64,000 bases of DNA from Prorocentrum cordatum. Taxonomy: Eukaryota; Sar; Dinophyceae; Prorocentrales; Prorocentraceae. The notes below the pieces were generated by a model that saw only the letters and a list, made by a program, of their open reading frames with translations, was not told where the DNA came from and made no database searches. Positions 54,290 through 64,000 of this stretch are shown in pieces; the first letter of the stretch is position 1, and every line of letters starts with the position of its first letter. The stretch lies in assembly GCA_963575745.1 (NCBI GenBank), contig CAUYUJ010005002.1, positions 589,979-653,978 on the forward strand. Direction: 5' to 3'. The position numbers were made by a program, and so were the translations under genes.

Positions 54290-54560
54290 AGAGAAGTGCT
54301 CTGGCCTCAGTGCTGGCCGCGTCGGGGTGGTGTTCTCGTCTCAGCGCTTGCCACGTCCGCAGTTTAGACTGTTGTTGCTCTCGGGGGGTCGCCTGTGACA
54401 GTCCTGGCTCCACATGGTAGCTTTGCTCCTGCGCAGGCAGCACTCTCTGATCAGAGCAGTGCTCTCGCCTTGAGGCTAGCCGCATTGTTGCTGGACTGTG
54501 ATCTCACCTCAGCGTCGGTCACATTTCTGAAAGTGTGGCTCTGGCCCTGGCGCCGGCCAT
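54290..54560. repeat. Degenerate GTGCTCTCGCCTCAG.GCTGGCCAC repeat
   Basis: Five or so diverged units of about 40-60 bp, each with GCTCT.GCCTCAG and GGCCACGT/GGCCATGT-like ends. Confidence 0.5.
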
Positions 54561-54620
54561 GTTTTCCTGGCAGACTGCGCAGTCTACGTAGGACACCGCT
54601 CCGTTGGACCGTTACTCGGG

Positions 54621-54823
54621 GGTACGAAATTGGTACGGAAACAAGTGGCGCAAAGTCCAGCAGCAGTTCCTGTTCGTTCTGAACAGAATTCGCTGTCGGC
54701 GTCGCCGCGGTCGTTCGTTGTCCATTTGAGGCACGAGCTCGCCTGCCCAACAGCAGCCGCTGCCAGTTTGGGGAAACATCAGTTGTTGGGCATCATGCCC
54801 ATATTTTCCGTGCCCGCCTCGGA
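54621..54823 (+). mobile_element. MITE family A, copy 4
   Basis: The core GAACAGAATTCGCTGTCGGC, TTGTCCATTTGAG, CTGCCCAACAGCAGCCGCTG and TTGTTGGGCATCATGCCC matches the other copies in order and orientation. The ends GGTACGAAATTGGTACGGAA and the inverse CCGAGGCGGGCACGGAAAAT are diverged inverted repeats. Confidence 0.65.
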
Positions 54824-54964
54824 CGTCCAAACTTTCAGGGGCGCAGGGACGTGGCGACGGCTCCACGCTTGGCGGCGCCCCGGGCCGCGGTGATGGGCGA
54901 GGTGGCATTTCGATCTGCATGGGGCGTCACCCCATTGGACCCCATTGGACCCATGGGGGAGAGG

Positions 54965-55007
54965 CCTACAGTCAACCCGCCTTAAGTCAACCCGGGTTGA
55001 CTGTAGG
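54965..55007. other. 14-bp perfect hairpin
   Basis: CCTACAGTCAACCC (54965-54978) pairs with GGGTTGACTGTAGG (54994-55007); AGTCAACCCGGGTTGACT inside is itself a palindrome. It stands just before repeat C copy 2. Confidence 0.7.
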
Positions 55008-55018
55008 GGGGAACGATT

Positions 55019-55150
55019 CGAGTCCCAATCGCTCATTTATCGCCGATAGGGGGGTCCGATGGCCCCACCCCGCCCAGGGACGTGCGGGTTTCCTAATCGG
55101 GGGCACGTCGCCGATTTGTCGGCGATGCATCGCCGATTCCAGGTCGAGGT
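55019..55150 (+). repeat. GC-rich dispersed repeat C, copy 2
   Basis: Same sequence family and orientation as 26260-26390; contains ATTTGTCGGCGATGCATCGCC, a strong local palindrome. Confidence 0.7.
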
Positions 55151-55920
55151 TCCTCCCGCCCGATCTGGCCCCTCCACCTGTCCATGCCCCCCTTATCAGG
55201 AGCGAAAGAAGGACGTACACGCACATGAATCCACGCTGGTTTCGAGAGTACGCATTGCCCGAATGTTCGTATCACGCGGCCAGTCTCGCTGATCGAGGGG
55301 CCGCGTTCATGTACATAGCTGGGCGCGCACGTCCTTTGTGGGCTCCCTACCTGAACCCGCCAGGGGCGCGTGAGAGTTGCGGGAGTTACACTTCAGGCGA
55401 CCCCCAGGGAGGGCGAGGTCGTGGCTCAAGCTGCGCGAGACGCCACTCCGCTGGGCCACCCAGGGGCGAAGGAAGGCGGCGACGGTTGCCTTCTGGACAG
55501 CACCCGGGAGCGGAGACATGGAGGAGAAAGAGGGGCAGGGGAAAGGAGGAGGTAGAGACGCGAAGAGGGAGGATCGAGGAAGGAGGGTCAAAGCAGGATG
55601 AGGATGGCAGGAGGCGGGACGAGCAGGAGGAAGAGGAGAAGGATAATGAGAAGGTGGGCAACATATGCTAGATGCAAAGCGAGGGCCCAACGCGACAAGG
55701 GGTTGGAAAGGAATGGTACCTGAGGGGGCAAGAGGAGGTGGGACGACGACGGAATGTTTACCAGCTGGTTTGTCAAAAACGGGGGCTCGAGCACGAGGAG
55801 GGTCTTTCTCCAATCAGAGTTTGCCTCTGTAGCGGTCCTAGCGGATTCATATGGTCAGGTGAGGTTTTTCACCGGTTTCCGCGGCCCGCCCGGGTGCCCA
55901 GGTGCCCGGGTGTCCGGGTG
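55151..55920. other. No supported gene
   Basis: AG-rich from 55500 to 55650, otherwise GC-rich without motifs. Confidence 0.45.
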
Positions 55921-56065
55921 CCTTATAGCCCTATAGCCTGATTGCCCTGTAGCCCTATAGCCCCATAGCCCAATTGCCCTATAGCCCAATAGCCCTATAT
56001 CTTTGTAGCCTCATAGCCGTATAGCCCTATAGCCTTATCGAATTATAGCCCTATCGCCTTGGAGC
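55921..56065. repeat. AGCCCTAT octamer array, left
   Basis: Degenerate 8-bp units (ATAGCCCT, TTGCCCTG, ATAGCCCA). The same octamer in the same orientation makes the array at 62496-62935. Confidence 0.9.
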
Positions 56066-56091
56066 CCCCTTGAGCCAAGATCCGATCAAGT

Positions 56092-57130
56092 GTGGTGCAC
56101 ACTACTACTCGACCTCACTCTCAACATTCCAAGATTTCCGTTCCCATACCCTTATCTTCCATGGTTGCGAAGAGCGTGCGGATGCCAGGGACGCCAGTTG
56201 TGAAAACCCTGCAGCGCGACGTTCGCCAGCGCTTCTTCAGCCCGCTCCACCAAATGGACGACGGGACGGACGACCTCGACTCCCTCGGCCCCCCCACCCG
56301 TCCAGAAGTATATATGATCTCGTCGCCAACGGCCCCGAACCATCCTGAAGAGGCATCCTCATCTTCAGGCTCCGTCACCGTCAAGGCGATCACCGACGCC
56401 ATGGAGAACATCCTTGAAACAGGAAACTGAAAGAGCGGCCCGACCCTAAGACGAAGTCAGTCGAGCCGATCACCCAGCGGATGGACAAGATGGAGCTGAG
56501 TGTGAAGAACAGCATGGACGAGATGAGGAAGCGCATGGACGCTTTTGAGCAGTCTGGCGTATCCAAGGACATCGCCAGCAATATCCAGGATAATGACAAC
56601 AATATCCATCATCTAGCAGAGCATGTCAACCAGACGAAGATGTACTTCGATGGGACTGGCACCGCTCCACCATCGTGGAACAGTTCCCCGGAAACTACGC
56701 CTACGGAGGAACGAAACATCACTGCGGTGGTCAGCGGTCTCGCCGACATGCAGGAAGAGGAGGCAACGGAGTGGACTCAAGCTCGGATTTGGGAACTTTG
56801 GGAACCTATGCCTACACAGTTGTATGCCAAGAGGGGGCTTCACCAGCATCCTCTTCCTGAAGTTCCGCACGGAGGACGAGAAGAAGCAGGCGATCAAGGC
56901 AATTAGGGAGAACTCATTGAAGTACGGGGATAAAAAAGGTCAACATGTTTCCAGACGCGCCTCCGGACGAACGGATCCCACAATCGTTCTTGTTTGTTCT
57001 CAGGCGCTTCTTGTTGGAATGAGACTACGATAGGAAATGTGCGTGGGTTGTCATTCCAAGCAAACCTTTGCACGTAGGTGGAAAGAGAGTCAACAGTACT
57101 GGCGTGGACAGCGCGGATCCCATATACATA
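56092..57130 (+). pseudogene. LINE ORF1, frameshifted
   Basis: MVHTTTRPHSQHSKISVPIP starts a frame that stops at 56428. A second frame gives VEPITQRMDKMELSVKNSMD and EMRKRMDAFEQSGVSKDI, a coiled coil. A third gives FLKFRTEDEKKQAIKAIREN, like the RNA-binding (RRM-like) end of LINE ORF1 proteins. A fourth continues DAPPDERIPQSFLFVLRRFL and KCAWVVIPSKPLHVGGKRV. The order coiled coil then RRM-like domain is usual for ORF1p, the RNA-binding partner of the LINE RT. At least three frame changes show decay. Confidence 0.6.
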
Positions 57131-57235
57131 TAACGGCGCACCGGGTCCGGGGGCCCGGGGCCGGGACCTCGACCACAAATGTGCGCCCCGGGGGGCCCGG
57201 GGGCTCGTCGGGGCTTGCCGGGGGCCTCCCCCGTC

Positions 57236-59328
57236 AGACAAGACGGCCCATGAAGCGCCCAAGACGGCCCAAGAAACTTCCAAGAGGCCTCCAAGAGGCC
57301 TCCGAGATGCTGAAGATGGCCTCCAGACGTCCAAGGAGGCCCCCCAGAGGCCCCGAGAAGCCTCCAACATGCGTCCCAAGAGGGCCCCTAGACGCAAAAA
57401 TTGGCCCATTCCCTTCGTAAAACGTACATTTTCAACAAAGTTGTCTTTTGGGCTTTCCGACGTTACAGGACGGCCCAAGAGGCGCCCAAGACCGCCCCAA
57501 GACGGCCCAAGAAGCTTCCAGAGGGCCCCAGGACAGCCCAAGAGGGCCCCAAGACGGCCCAAGAGGCGCCCAAGATGGCCCAAGAGGGCCCCAAGACGGG
57601 CCCAAGAGGGGGCCCAGAGGGGGACCACGAACCGCAAGCTCGAGCCTTCCGCCCCAAGAGGCCGCCAGGAGGCCCCCAGGAGGCCCCTCAAGAGGCCCCA
57701 GGAGACCCCAGACGTCCAAGGACGCCCCCAAGAGGCCCCAAGAAGCCTCCAACATGCGTCCCAAGAGGGCCCCTAGACGCAAGAATTGGCCCATTCCCTT
57801 CGTAAAACGTACATTTTTAACAAAGTCGCCTTTTGGGCTTTCCGACGTTACAGGACGGCCCAAGAGGCGCCCAAGACCGCCCCAAGACGGCCCAAGAAGT
57901 TTCCCAGAGGGCCCTAGGACAGCCCAAGAGGGCCCCAAGACGGCCCAAGAGGCGCCCAAGATGGCCCAAGAGGGCCCCAAGACGGGCCCAAGAGGGGGCC
58001 CAGAGGGGGACCACGAACCGCAAGCTCGAGCCTTCCGCCCCAAGAGGCCGCCAGGAGGCCCCCAGGAGGCCCCTCAAGAGGCCCCAGGAGACCCCAGACG
58101 TCCAAGGACGCCCCCAAGAGGCCCCAAGAAGCCTCCAACATGCGTCCCAAGAGGGCCCCTCGACGCAAACATTCGCCCATTCCGTTCGTAAAACGTACAT
58201 TTTCAACAAAGTTGTCTTTTGGGCTTTCCGACGTTACAGGACGGCCCAAGAGGCGCCCAAGACCGCCCCAAGACGGCCCAAGAAGTTCCCAAGAGGGCCC
58301 CAGGACAGCCCAAGAGGGCCCCAAGACGGCCCAAGAGGCGCCCAAGATGGCCCAAGAGGGCCCCAAGACAGGCCCAAGAGGGCGCCCCGAGGGAACCCCA
58401 CGTGGGCCCAAGGAGGCCCAAGAGGGACCCAAGAGAGCCCCAAGAGAGCCCCAACATCGGTCACATCGGTCACGCGGAAGAGCTCTCGCGTGACCGACGT
58501 TGGGCCCCTCTGTGGGCCCCTCTTAGAGCTCCGAGAGGAGCCAAAGATGGCCCCACGAGGGCCCCGACGAGACCCCAAGAGGACCCAAGCAGGCCCAATA
58601 GGGCCCCAAGAGGGCCCCAACATCGGTCACGCGGAAGAGCCCTCGCGTGACCGATGTTGAGCCCCTCTTTGGGCTCCTCTTGGAGCTCCAAGAGGGGTCC
58701 AAGATGGCCCCGCGAGGGCCCCGAGGGAGCCCCACGTGGGCCCAAGGAGGCCCAAGGAACCCCAAGATGGCCCCAACATCGGTCACGCGGAAGAGCTCTC
58801 GCGTGACCGATGTTGGGCCCCCTCTTTGGGCTCCTCTCGGTGCTCCGAGAGGAGCCCAAGATGGCCCCGCGAGGGCCCCGTCGAGACCCCGAGAGGGCCC
58901 AAGGAGGCCCAATAGGGCCCCAAGAGGGCCCCAACATCGGTCACGCGAAAGAGCTCTCGCGTGACCGATGTTGGGCCCCTCTATGGGCTCCTCTTGGAGC
59001 TCCGAGAGGAGCCCGAGGTGGCCCCACGAGGGTCCCGACGAGCCCCAAGAGAGCCCAAGAGGGCCCCAAGAGCGCCCCAACATCTCCTCTCCTTCCTCCT
59101 CCTCCCTCCTCTGCATCTTCCTCCTCCTCCTTCTCCTCCTCCTCCTCCTCCTCCTCCTTCTCCTCTCCAGGGGAATGAAAAACCAGAGGGTAGCTCGCGG
59201 AGAGCCCAAGCACCCTCTTGTTGCATCCATCTTGGCTTCCAGATGGAGCCCAAGAAGGCCCCAAGGAGGCCCCATCAAGAGGCCCCAGGAGACCCCAGAC
59301 GTCCAAGGACGCCCCCAAGACGCTTCGC
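57236..59328. repeat. GGCC minisatellite with 385-bp and 155-bp periods
   Basis: Built of GGCCCAAGAGG/CCCAAGACGG words, the reverse complement of those in 1-1320. A unit with CAACATGCGTCCCAAGAGGG, TTGGCCCATTCCCTTCGTAA and CTTTCCGACGTTACAGGACG starts at 57365, 57750 and 58136. The second half has a period of about 155 bp carrying a hairpin each time. A CTC tract lies at 59090-59168. Long open frames across it are repeat artefacts. Confidence 0.9.
58464..58975. repeat. Four phased hairpins, CATCGGTCACGCG stem
   Basis: Stems at 58464-58499, 58619-58658, 58772-58816 and 58930-58975. Each pairs AACATCGGTCACGCG with CGCGTGACCGATGTT (13 to 18 bp) around a loop of about 10 nt, GAAGAGCTCT in three and a variant in one. 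Spacing is about 153-158 bp. Confidence 0.85.
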
Positions 59329-59339
59329 GTCACCAATTT

Positions 59340-59458
59340 CTTCTCGCAACGATTCCTGGATCTGTGGCTCGACAGAACCTAAGCGCGCGCGAAGCGCGCG
59401 CGTGGTTCTAGCCACAGATGCGGGGGAAGGTTGGGGGGATTTCTTTCGTTGCGAGAAG
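59340..59458. other. 119-bp foldback at the minisatellite-LINE border
   Basis: Nested stems: CTTCTCGCAACGA with TCGTTGCGAGAAG (13 bp), ATCTGTGGCT with AGCCACAGAT (10 bp), AGAACC with GGTTCT, and GCGCGCGCG around AA. It may be a MITE or a foldback formed at the insertion border. Confidence 0.75.
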
Positions 59459-59539
59459 CTCGAGGACATGGGGAACACGCGCAAAGAGTAGTTGTAGAGA
59501 GGCCTCGCGCCGAAGAGAGGCACGGGCAAATACAAGGGC

Positions 59540-62097
59540 AAGAGCAATGCAGGACGGGCCGAGGGCCCAGAATAGGGGCAACGCAGATCGAGCCAAGTAC
59601 CACCCCATCCACGGGATGGGAAGTTGCATGTGTTATGCAAGAATGTGCGGCTCAGTGGCCCACGTAGACTTGCAGAGCTGATCGGTGAATTAACGGCTTC
59701 AGACTGGGGCATTTTCATGTTCAGCGAAACCCTCGCGGGAAGTCAAACAGTGGAGTTGGAGGGTGGGCATCGTCTATATATGCGCCGTGGAGATTATTCG
59801 GCGTCGGGCGTGGGCGCATTGATGCGCGCGCGGTTGGTTGGCAGCATTTGTTCAACGCATGTTGTTTATGATCGAGTGCCCCGCGTTGATTTGCAGCTCG
59901 CTCCACGGAGGGCTTCTTATTTTGCATTGTTTATCCACCTCATGCGGGATGTCCCGCTGAAGCTTTTGACCAGGTGCACGAGCAAGTGCACCAGGCGCTG
60001 ACAGAAGCAGTTCGAGACGGAAATGCAGTCGTGGTGGGGGGCGATTTAAATTCGCAGTGGGGATTTGGAGTGCGTGGCCAGAAGATGGCTGAGACGGCAG
60101 CCGCTTTCAGCGTGAAGGTCGTCAATGGTGATGGGAATGGTCGTGATGGGCACAGTTGGACCATTAAGAGTAGTCTGGGGCAGGTGCGGAGGATTGGCTT
60201 CATTCTTACACCTTCGTACCTGCGCGCGTCGACTTGGAGCGCGTCAGGACATGTGGACTTGGGGTCAGATCGCCGCGCTGCGCGCGCGGAGCTCGTCGCT
60301 GGGGGGATCTCGCGCCGGCGAGCCAAGGGGGCGAGATCATCGGTGCGAGGGTGGACCACTTTCGCAGACTACGCTCTTTTCCAGAAGGCCCCGGGCAAGA
60401 AACTCACAAACCATGCGCCGTCTTCGTTAATCGGAGCAGATGCGATACTTTTCGACCCAGCTGTAGCTCATGGAGAGGGTGCGCGCAGCAAGCGACGACG
60501 GTTCAACGACCAGCCGCGGGACTCACCTCACTTTCAGGACCTCCTCCAACAGAGGCGCCAGACACGCGACCCCCAGCAGCGCAGAGAGCTTTCTAAACAG
60601 ATCCGGAAACATCTCCGCAGGGAGACGAGAAAACAGACAAGTCAACGATTCCAACTCATCCTCGACGAGTTCATCGAGCTCGACCGAATCAGCGACGCAA
60701 GAAAACTACGGGCAACATGTTATTCTGAAGTTGGATCTGGCGCGCAAGCAGGGCCATATGTTTTTGCCACCTATCTGGGATGGATCTTCAGGACTGGGTG
60801 GGCGTACTCACCTGGGTCAGCATCTGCATATCTACAATCTATAACGGACGGCTGCTCTACGATAATACGCCCTTCTACAATGTGGGAGCTTCGGCGTGCA
60901 CTGAAACCGATGAAACTCCAGAAGGATATCAGACGAGTTTGGGGTCGCCGCGGACATGTTCAAAGCGTCTTCAGGTAAGTTCTTGGGCCTTCTACTTGAC
61001 CTGTTCAATAAGGTGTCACAGGGGGGCGTGCTTGGCCCGACCTGGAGAGAGACAGTATTTTCGATGCCACCGAAGAATGGTGACCTGAGACTTCCGCAGA
61101 ACTGGAGGCCCGTCGCAAAGCTAAGAATATCATGCGAACTCTTCGCACGTCTGTTGTACCGCCGCCTTCGTGGGGCGCTGGACGTAAAAGATCGGTGGGT
61201 GACGCCTCCATTGTATCCGAGACTGTCTGTGGCAAGTGCTTGGAATGGAATGTGCCTGTGTGGCGTTTAAGTTTGGACTTGCGCACGGCCTTCAATCGAA
61301 TCGAATTCCAGCCGCTGCTCGATTCGCTCCGGAACCAAGGCGCGGGGGACGAGTACATCGCCATGCTGTCCGTCACCCATGCAAACCAACGCGGGCGAGT
61401 TTGCGGTTCTGGTCGTTTCGAGATGCAGCGAGGCGCCAAGCAATGCGACATCCTGAGCCCGCTGCTTTTCAATGCGGGGGCCGAAGCAGCACTTCGCACA
61501 CGGAAGACCAGGATCATCGGGAAAGGAGTTCGAGTTGATGAAGGGGGCGCCATAGCAAACATCAGATGCGCGGGCGACATCATGATTTTCGCGGCACCGC
61601 GGGCGGACCTCATCAAAATTGCCACGGCGCTCAAAGAGGGACTTACGAAAGTCGGTCTCAACCTTGGCGCCGGAAGGGCCAAGGTACTTACGACAGCATG
61701 CGACATCAATTTGTTTGCGTTGGTCATCGGGGGCGAGCCCGTGGACGTCCTAAACGGCGACATGGCCCACAAATATTTGGGGGGGAAGCTGCGCGGCAAC
61801 CTCCTTCCGAGGAGTCATCTTGAGTTTGGCCGCTGGGTTCAAATCGCATGGATGAGATTTCATCAGCAATGTGACGTTCTAGCGGACAAGCAGTTGAATA
61901 TATACTCCCGGATCAAGTTCTTCGACGCAGTAATCACTCCAACGATATTGTTCGGCCTTTCGTCTTGTGCAATGACGCGGACACAAATTGGCTCATTGCA
62001 TGTGCTTCAGCGGAGGATGCTTCGACACATCGTTGGGCGGGTTCGTGCGGAAGGTGAGCCGCGGGACGAAAAACGCGGAGGGCGAGGCTGGAAGTGA
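59540..62097 (+). pseudogene. LINE ORF2: AP endonuclease and reverse transcriptase
   Basis: A Lys/Gly-rich linker (GKYKGKSNAGRAEG) leads to LHVLCKNVRLSGPRRLAELI and SDWGIFMFSET, the start of an endonuclease/exonuclease/phosphatase domain. After a shift near 59915, NAVVVGGDLNSQWGF, GHSWT and SDRRAARAEL give the GDxN and SDx motifs. The linker has DPQQRRELSKQIRKHLRRET. RT then reads FSMPPKNGDLRLPQNWRPVA, motif A LSLDLRTAFNRIEF, motif B RGAKQCDILSPLLFNA and motif C NIRCAGDIMIFA, where the usual YADD has become CAGD (61567-61578). GGKLRGNLL and a thumb-like end follow to TGA. Frame changes near 59915, 60860 and 61180 and the lost Asp make it inactive. Confidence 0.75.
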
Positions 62098-62495
62098 ATG
62101 CTGCTCTAACAATTTACCCAATGGAAGACTGAAGCGTCCAGTTGCTACGACGGCACTAAATGCTGGCTCATCGCGTTGGCACAATGTCGAACAGCTGCCC
62201 TGCAAGAGTATCGCGCTAGCACCCACCTGCAACGTGTCCTGAGGCTGGACGATCACGCGGACGACCCGCTGTGAGATGGGACGACTATCGCGCAGATTTG
62301 CAAGGGGGTATTATTGAAACGAGTGGTATGAAGTGAGTGCGGACAATTCTTTTCACGAGCACGGAGAGGATTTCGTGCGTTTTTCCTCCGGGCTCCAAGA
62401 GTGAGGCTCGAGGTTTAACACAGTCGCGCCCGATTCTGGGCCGAGCGTTAGCTCGATCGGACTGCCTGCCTGCGCCTTGGAGCCCTACTGCTCTA
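62098..62495 (+). other. Presumed 3' UTR of the LINE
   Basis: No ORF or fold recognised. It ends where the octamer array begins. Confidence 0.4.
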
Positions 62496-62935
62496 TGGCC
62501 CTAGAGCCCTATAGCTCTATAGCTCTATAGTTCCATAGCCCTACAGCCCTATAGTCCAATAGCCCTATAGCCCTGTAGCGCTATATCCCTGTAGCCCTAT
62601 AGCCCTGAAGCGGTATAGCCCTATAGCCCCATAGCCCTATAATTGTATGCACCTATAGCCCCATAGCCCCATCGGACTGTGCCCCTATAGCATTATAGTC
62701 CTACGGTCGTACAGCCCTGTAGCCCCATAGCCCCATCGACTCAGAACCCTCTGGCCCTATAGCCCCATAGCCCCAGAACCCCATAGCCCCATGGCCCTAT
62801 AACCCTACAGTCCTATAGCCCTACAGCCCTATAGCCCTATCGCCCTATAGACCTATAGTACTATGGTCATATAGCCCTATAGTTCCATAGCCCCATCGCC
62901 CTATCGCCCAATAGCCGCACAGCCCTATAGCCCTC
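62496..62935. repeat. AGCCCTAT octamer array, right
   Basis: About 50 degenerate octamers (ATAGCCCT, ATAGCCCC, GTAGCCCT). Same unit and strand as 55921-56065. Confidence 0.9.
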
Positions 62936-64000
62936 AAAAGACTTTGGTTGGGGCTTTTCTCCGGTACCATTCGAAAATGTAAAAGAGTAGAAGGAGCGAG
63001 GAGACAATCATGAGACGCACAGTGGCAGGATAACGGTTTGCTGCAGCCACCCTTGTAGATTGCCATTGGCGCAGTCGCCTTGCAGCAACGGTTGGTTCCG
63101 TCGGGGCTTCCTGGGACCTGCTGGGCGTCTTCGGGCCGTCGTTCGGGTGAGTGGGTGATGCGATATGTGGTGCGGTCCAGATACCGTCTGTGAGGTCTCG
63201 GGGCTGCTTCCAGTGCAGTCATAGGGCGTCCGCGGGCCGTGCGTGGGCAATCCTGGCGTTTCTCCAGAGGGGGGTGCTTCCAGGCCCTCTGGTACATTGT
63301 CCGAGGCGGCCCAGGTGCCGTTCAGTGGGTTGCTGGGCGCGATCCTGAGCGGTCAAATGTGCGGCCAACCACATGCGAGCGAGAAGCCCAACAAAAGTTG
63401 AAGCTACATGTTCGGGCTCCCGAGGCTCTGTATGAGAGCTTCTTGTGAGCCTTTCGGGGGGGGGCTTCTTCGAGCCCGCATCCTCGGGGGTTATCGGGGC
63501 TCTATTAGGTGAATGTTGGCCATCTGGGAAGTTGTAGGGCCGTCTGAAAGAGCCTTCGGGTCACTGGGTGCAGTGTTCATGCGGTTCGGGGGCGCTTCGG
63601 CTTGCCTCAGGGCTCAGAGCAGCGCTGGCAGGAGCAAGGGATGGTGATGTCCTGCGACGTGCTACCAATTGTGTGTGGGTGGGGTGTCATCAAGCGCCAG
63701 AGGGCACGAAGGCGATCGTGTCAGAAGCATGCCATCTCTCATAGCCCACCTGTGCGCCCGATTCAAATCTTGCGGCCTGCTGGTTGCGGCCTACGGTCAA
63801 TGGTGCGTGCTTGGCCCTGCAAGTGAAAGAGCAGGGTTCACAGCGGATCTCAGTGGAAGTACCTACCATCGTTTGCAGATCGGGAGCAGGCAGGTGGATC
63901 TGTTGAGCGGGTGAAGCGGTGATACGTTCACTGCAGGTATACCAAATCCATCTGCTTGCGGCAAGTCCCGCCACCGCGTCAGCCCAGCGTTCTGGGCAGC
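62936..64000. other. No supported gene
   Basis: Mixed DNA; the open frames show no motifs and no repeats stand out. Confidence 0.45.

Noticed and set aside
54919-55671. 250-codon plus-strand frame
   Set aside because: It crosses repeat C and an AG-rich tract and shows no domain; open frames exist on the other strand too.
56068-56085. CTTGAGCCAAGATCC as a minus-strand spliced-leader relic
   Set aside because: Only 12 of 15 bases match, there is no 5' part of the leader, and nothing gene-like follows on that strand.

Overview
This window looks like nuclear DNA of a dinoflagellate. The case rests on relics of the dinoflagellate spliced leader (sequences ending CCATTTTGGCTCAAG) at 8939-8989 (minus) and 19499-19520 (plus), on protein families I associate with this group (Lys/Pro/Ala/Cys-rich proteins, an alveolin-like VPQV repeat exon, a tyrosine-recombinase retroelement carrying a methyltransferase-like domain), on a splice acceptor of the AG|G type, and on very GC-rich DNA with few genes and many repeats. 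A GC-rich genus such as Prorocentrum would fit, but the genus is a guess. No rRNA, tRNA, CRISPR or bacterial operon features were seen.

Layout. 0-14 kb is almost all repeats: a GGCC-type minisatellite, short inverted-repeat transposons (one hAT-like with 8-bp target duplications), satellites, and a minus-strand degenerate tandem-repeat gene that starts at a triple spliced-leader relic. 14.5-24.6 kb is the gene-bearing part: an acidic repeat protein, two unrecognised proteins, a retroposed spliced-leader cDNA with one frameshift, and a two-exon gene of a transposase-like family whose 793-bp intron carries a miniature transposon. 24.7-42.8 kb is mostly microsatellites ((GGA)n, (GA)n, (GTGC)n, (GAT)n, (GGT)n), with a decayed reverse transcriptase and a coiled ORF split by one TAG.

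42.8-49.6 kb is a decayed DIRS-like (tyrosine recombinase) retrotransposon between 45-bp direct repeats. Its order is gag-like ORFs, RT, RNase H, tyrosine recombinase, then a cytosine-methyltransferase-like domain. The RT has no YxDD box and the recombinase has a TAG where the nucleophile tyrosine should be. 52.7-53.0 kb holds one clean internal exon of an alveolin-like protein. 56.1-62.1 kb is a LINE (ORF1, AP endonuclease, RT) split by about 2.3 kb of GGCC minisatellite that ends in a 119-bp foldback. Arrays of the octamer AGCCCTAT flank it on both sides.

How the parts relate: reverse transcription explains much of the window. Retroposed spliced mRNAs, a LINE, a DIRS-like element and an unclassified RT fragment make up most of the protein-like sequence. 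Non-autonomous inverted-repeat elements and purine- or pyrimidine-rich tandem repeats fill the rest. Family names are from recognition of motifs only; no database search was possible.
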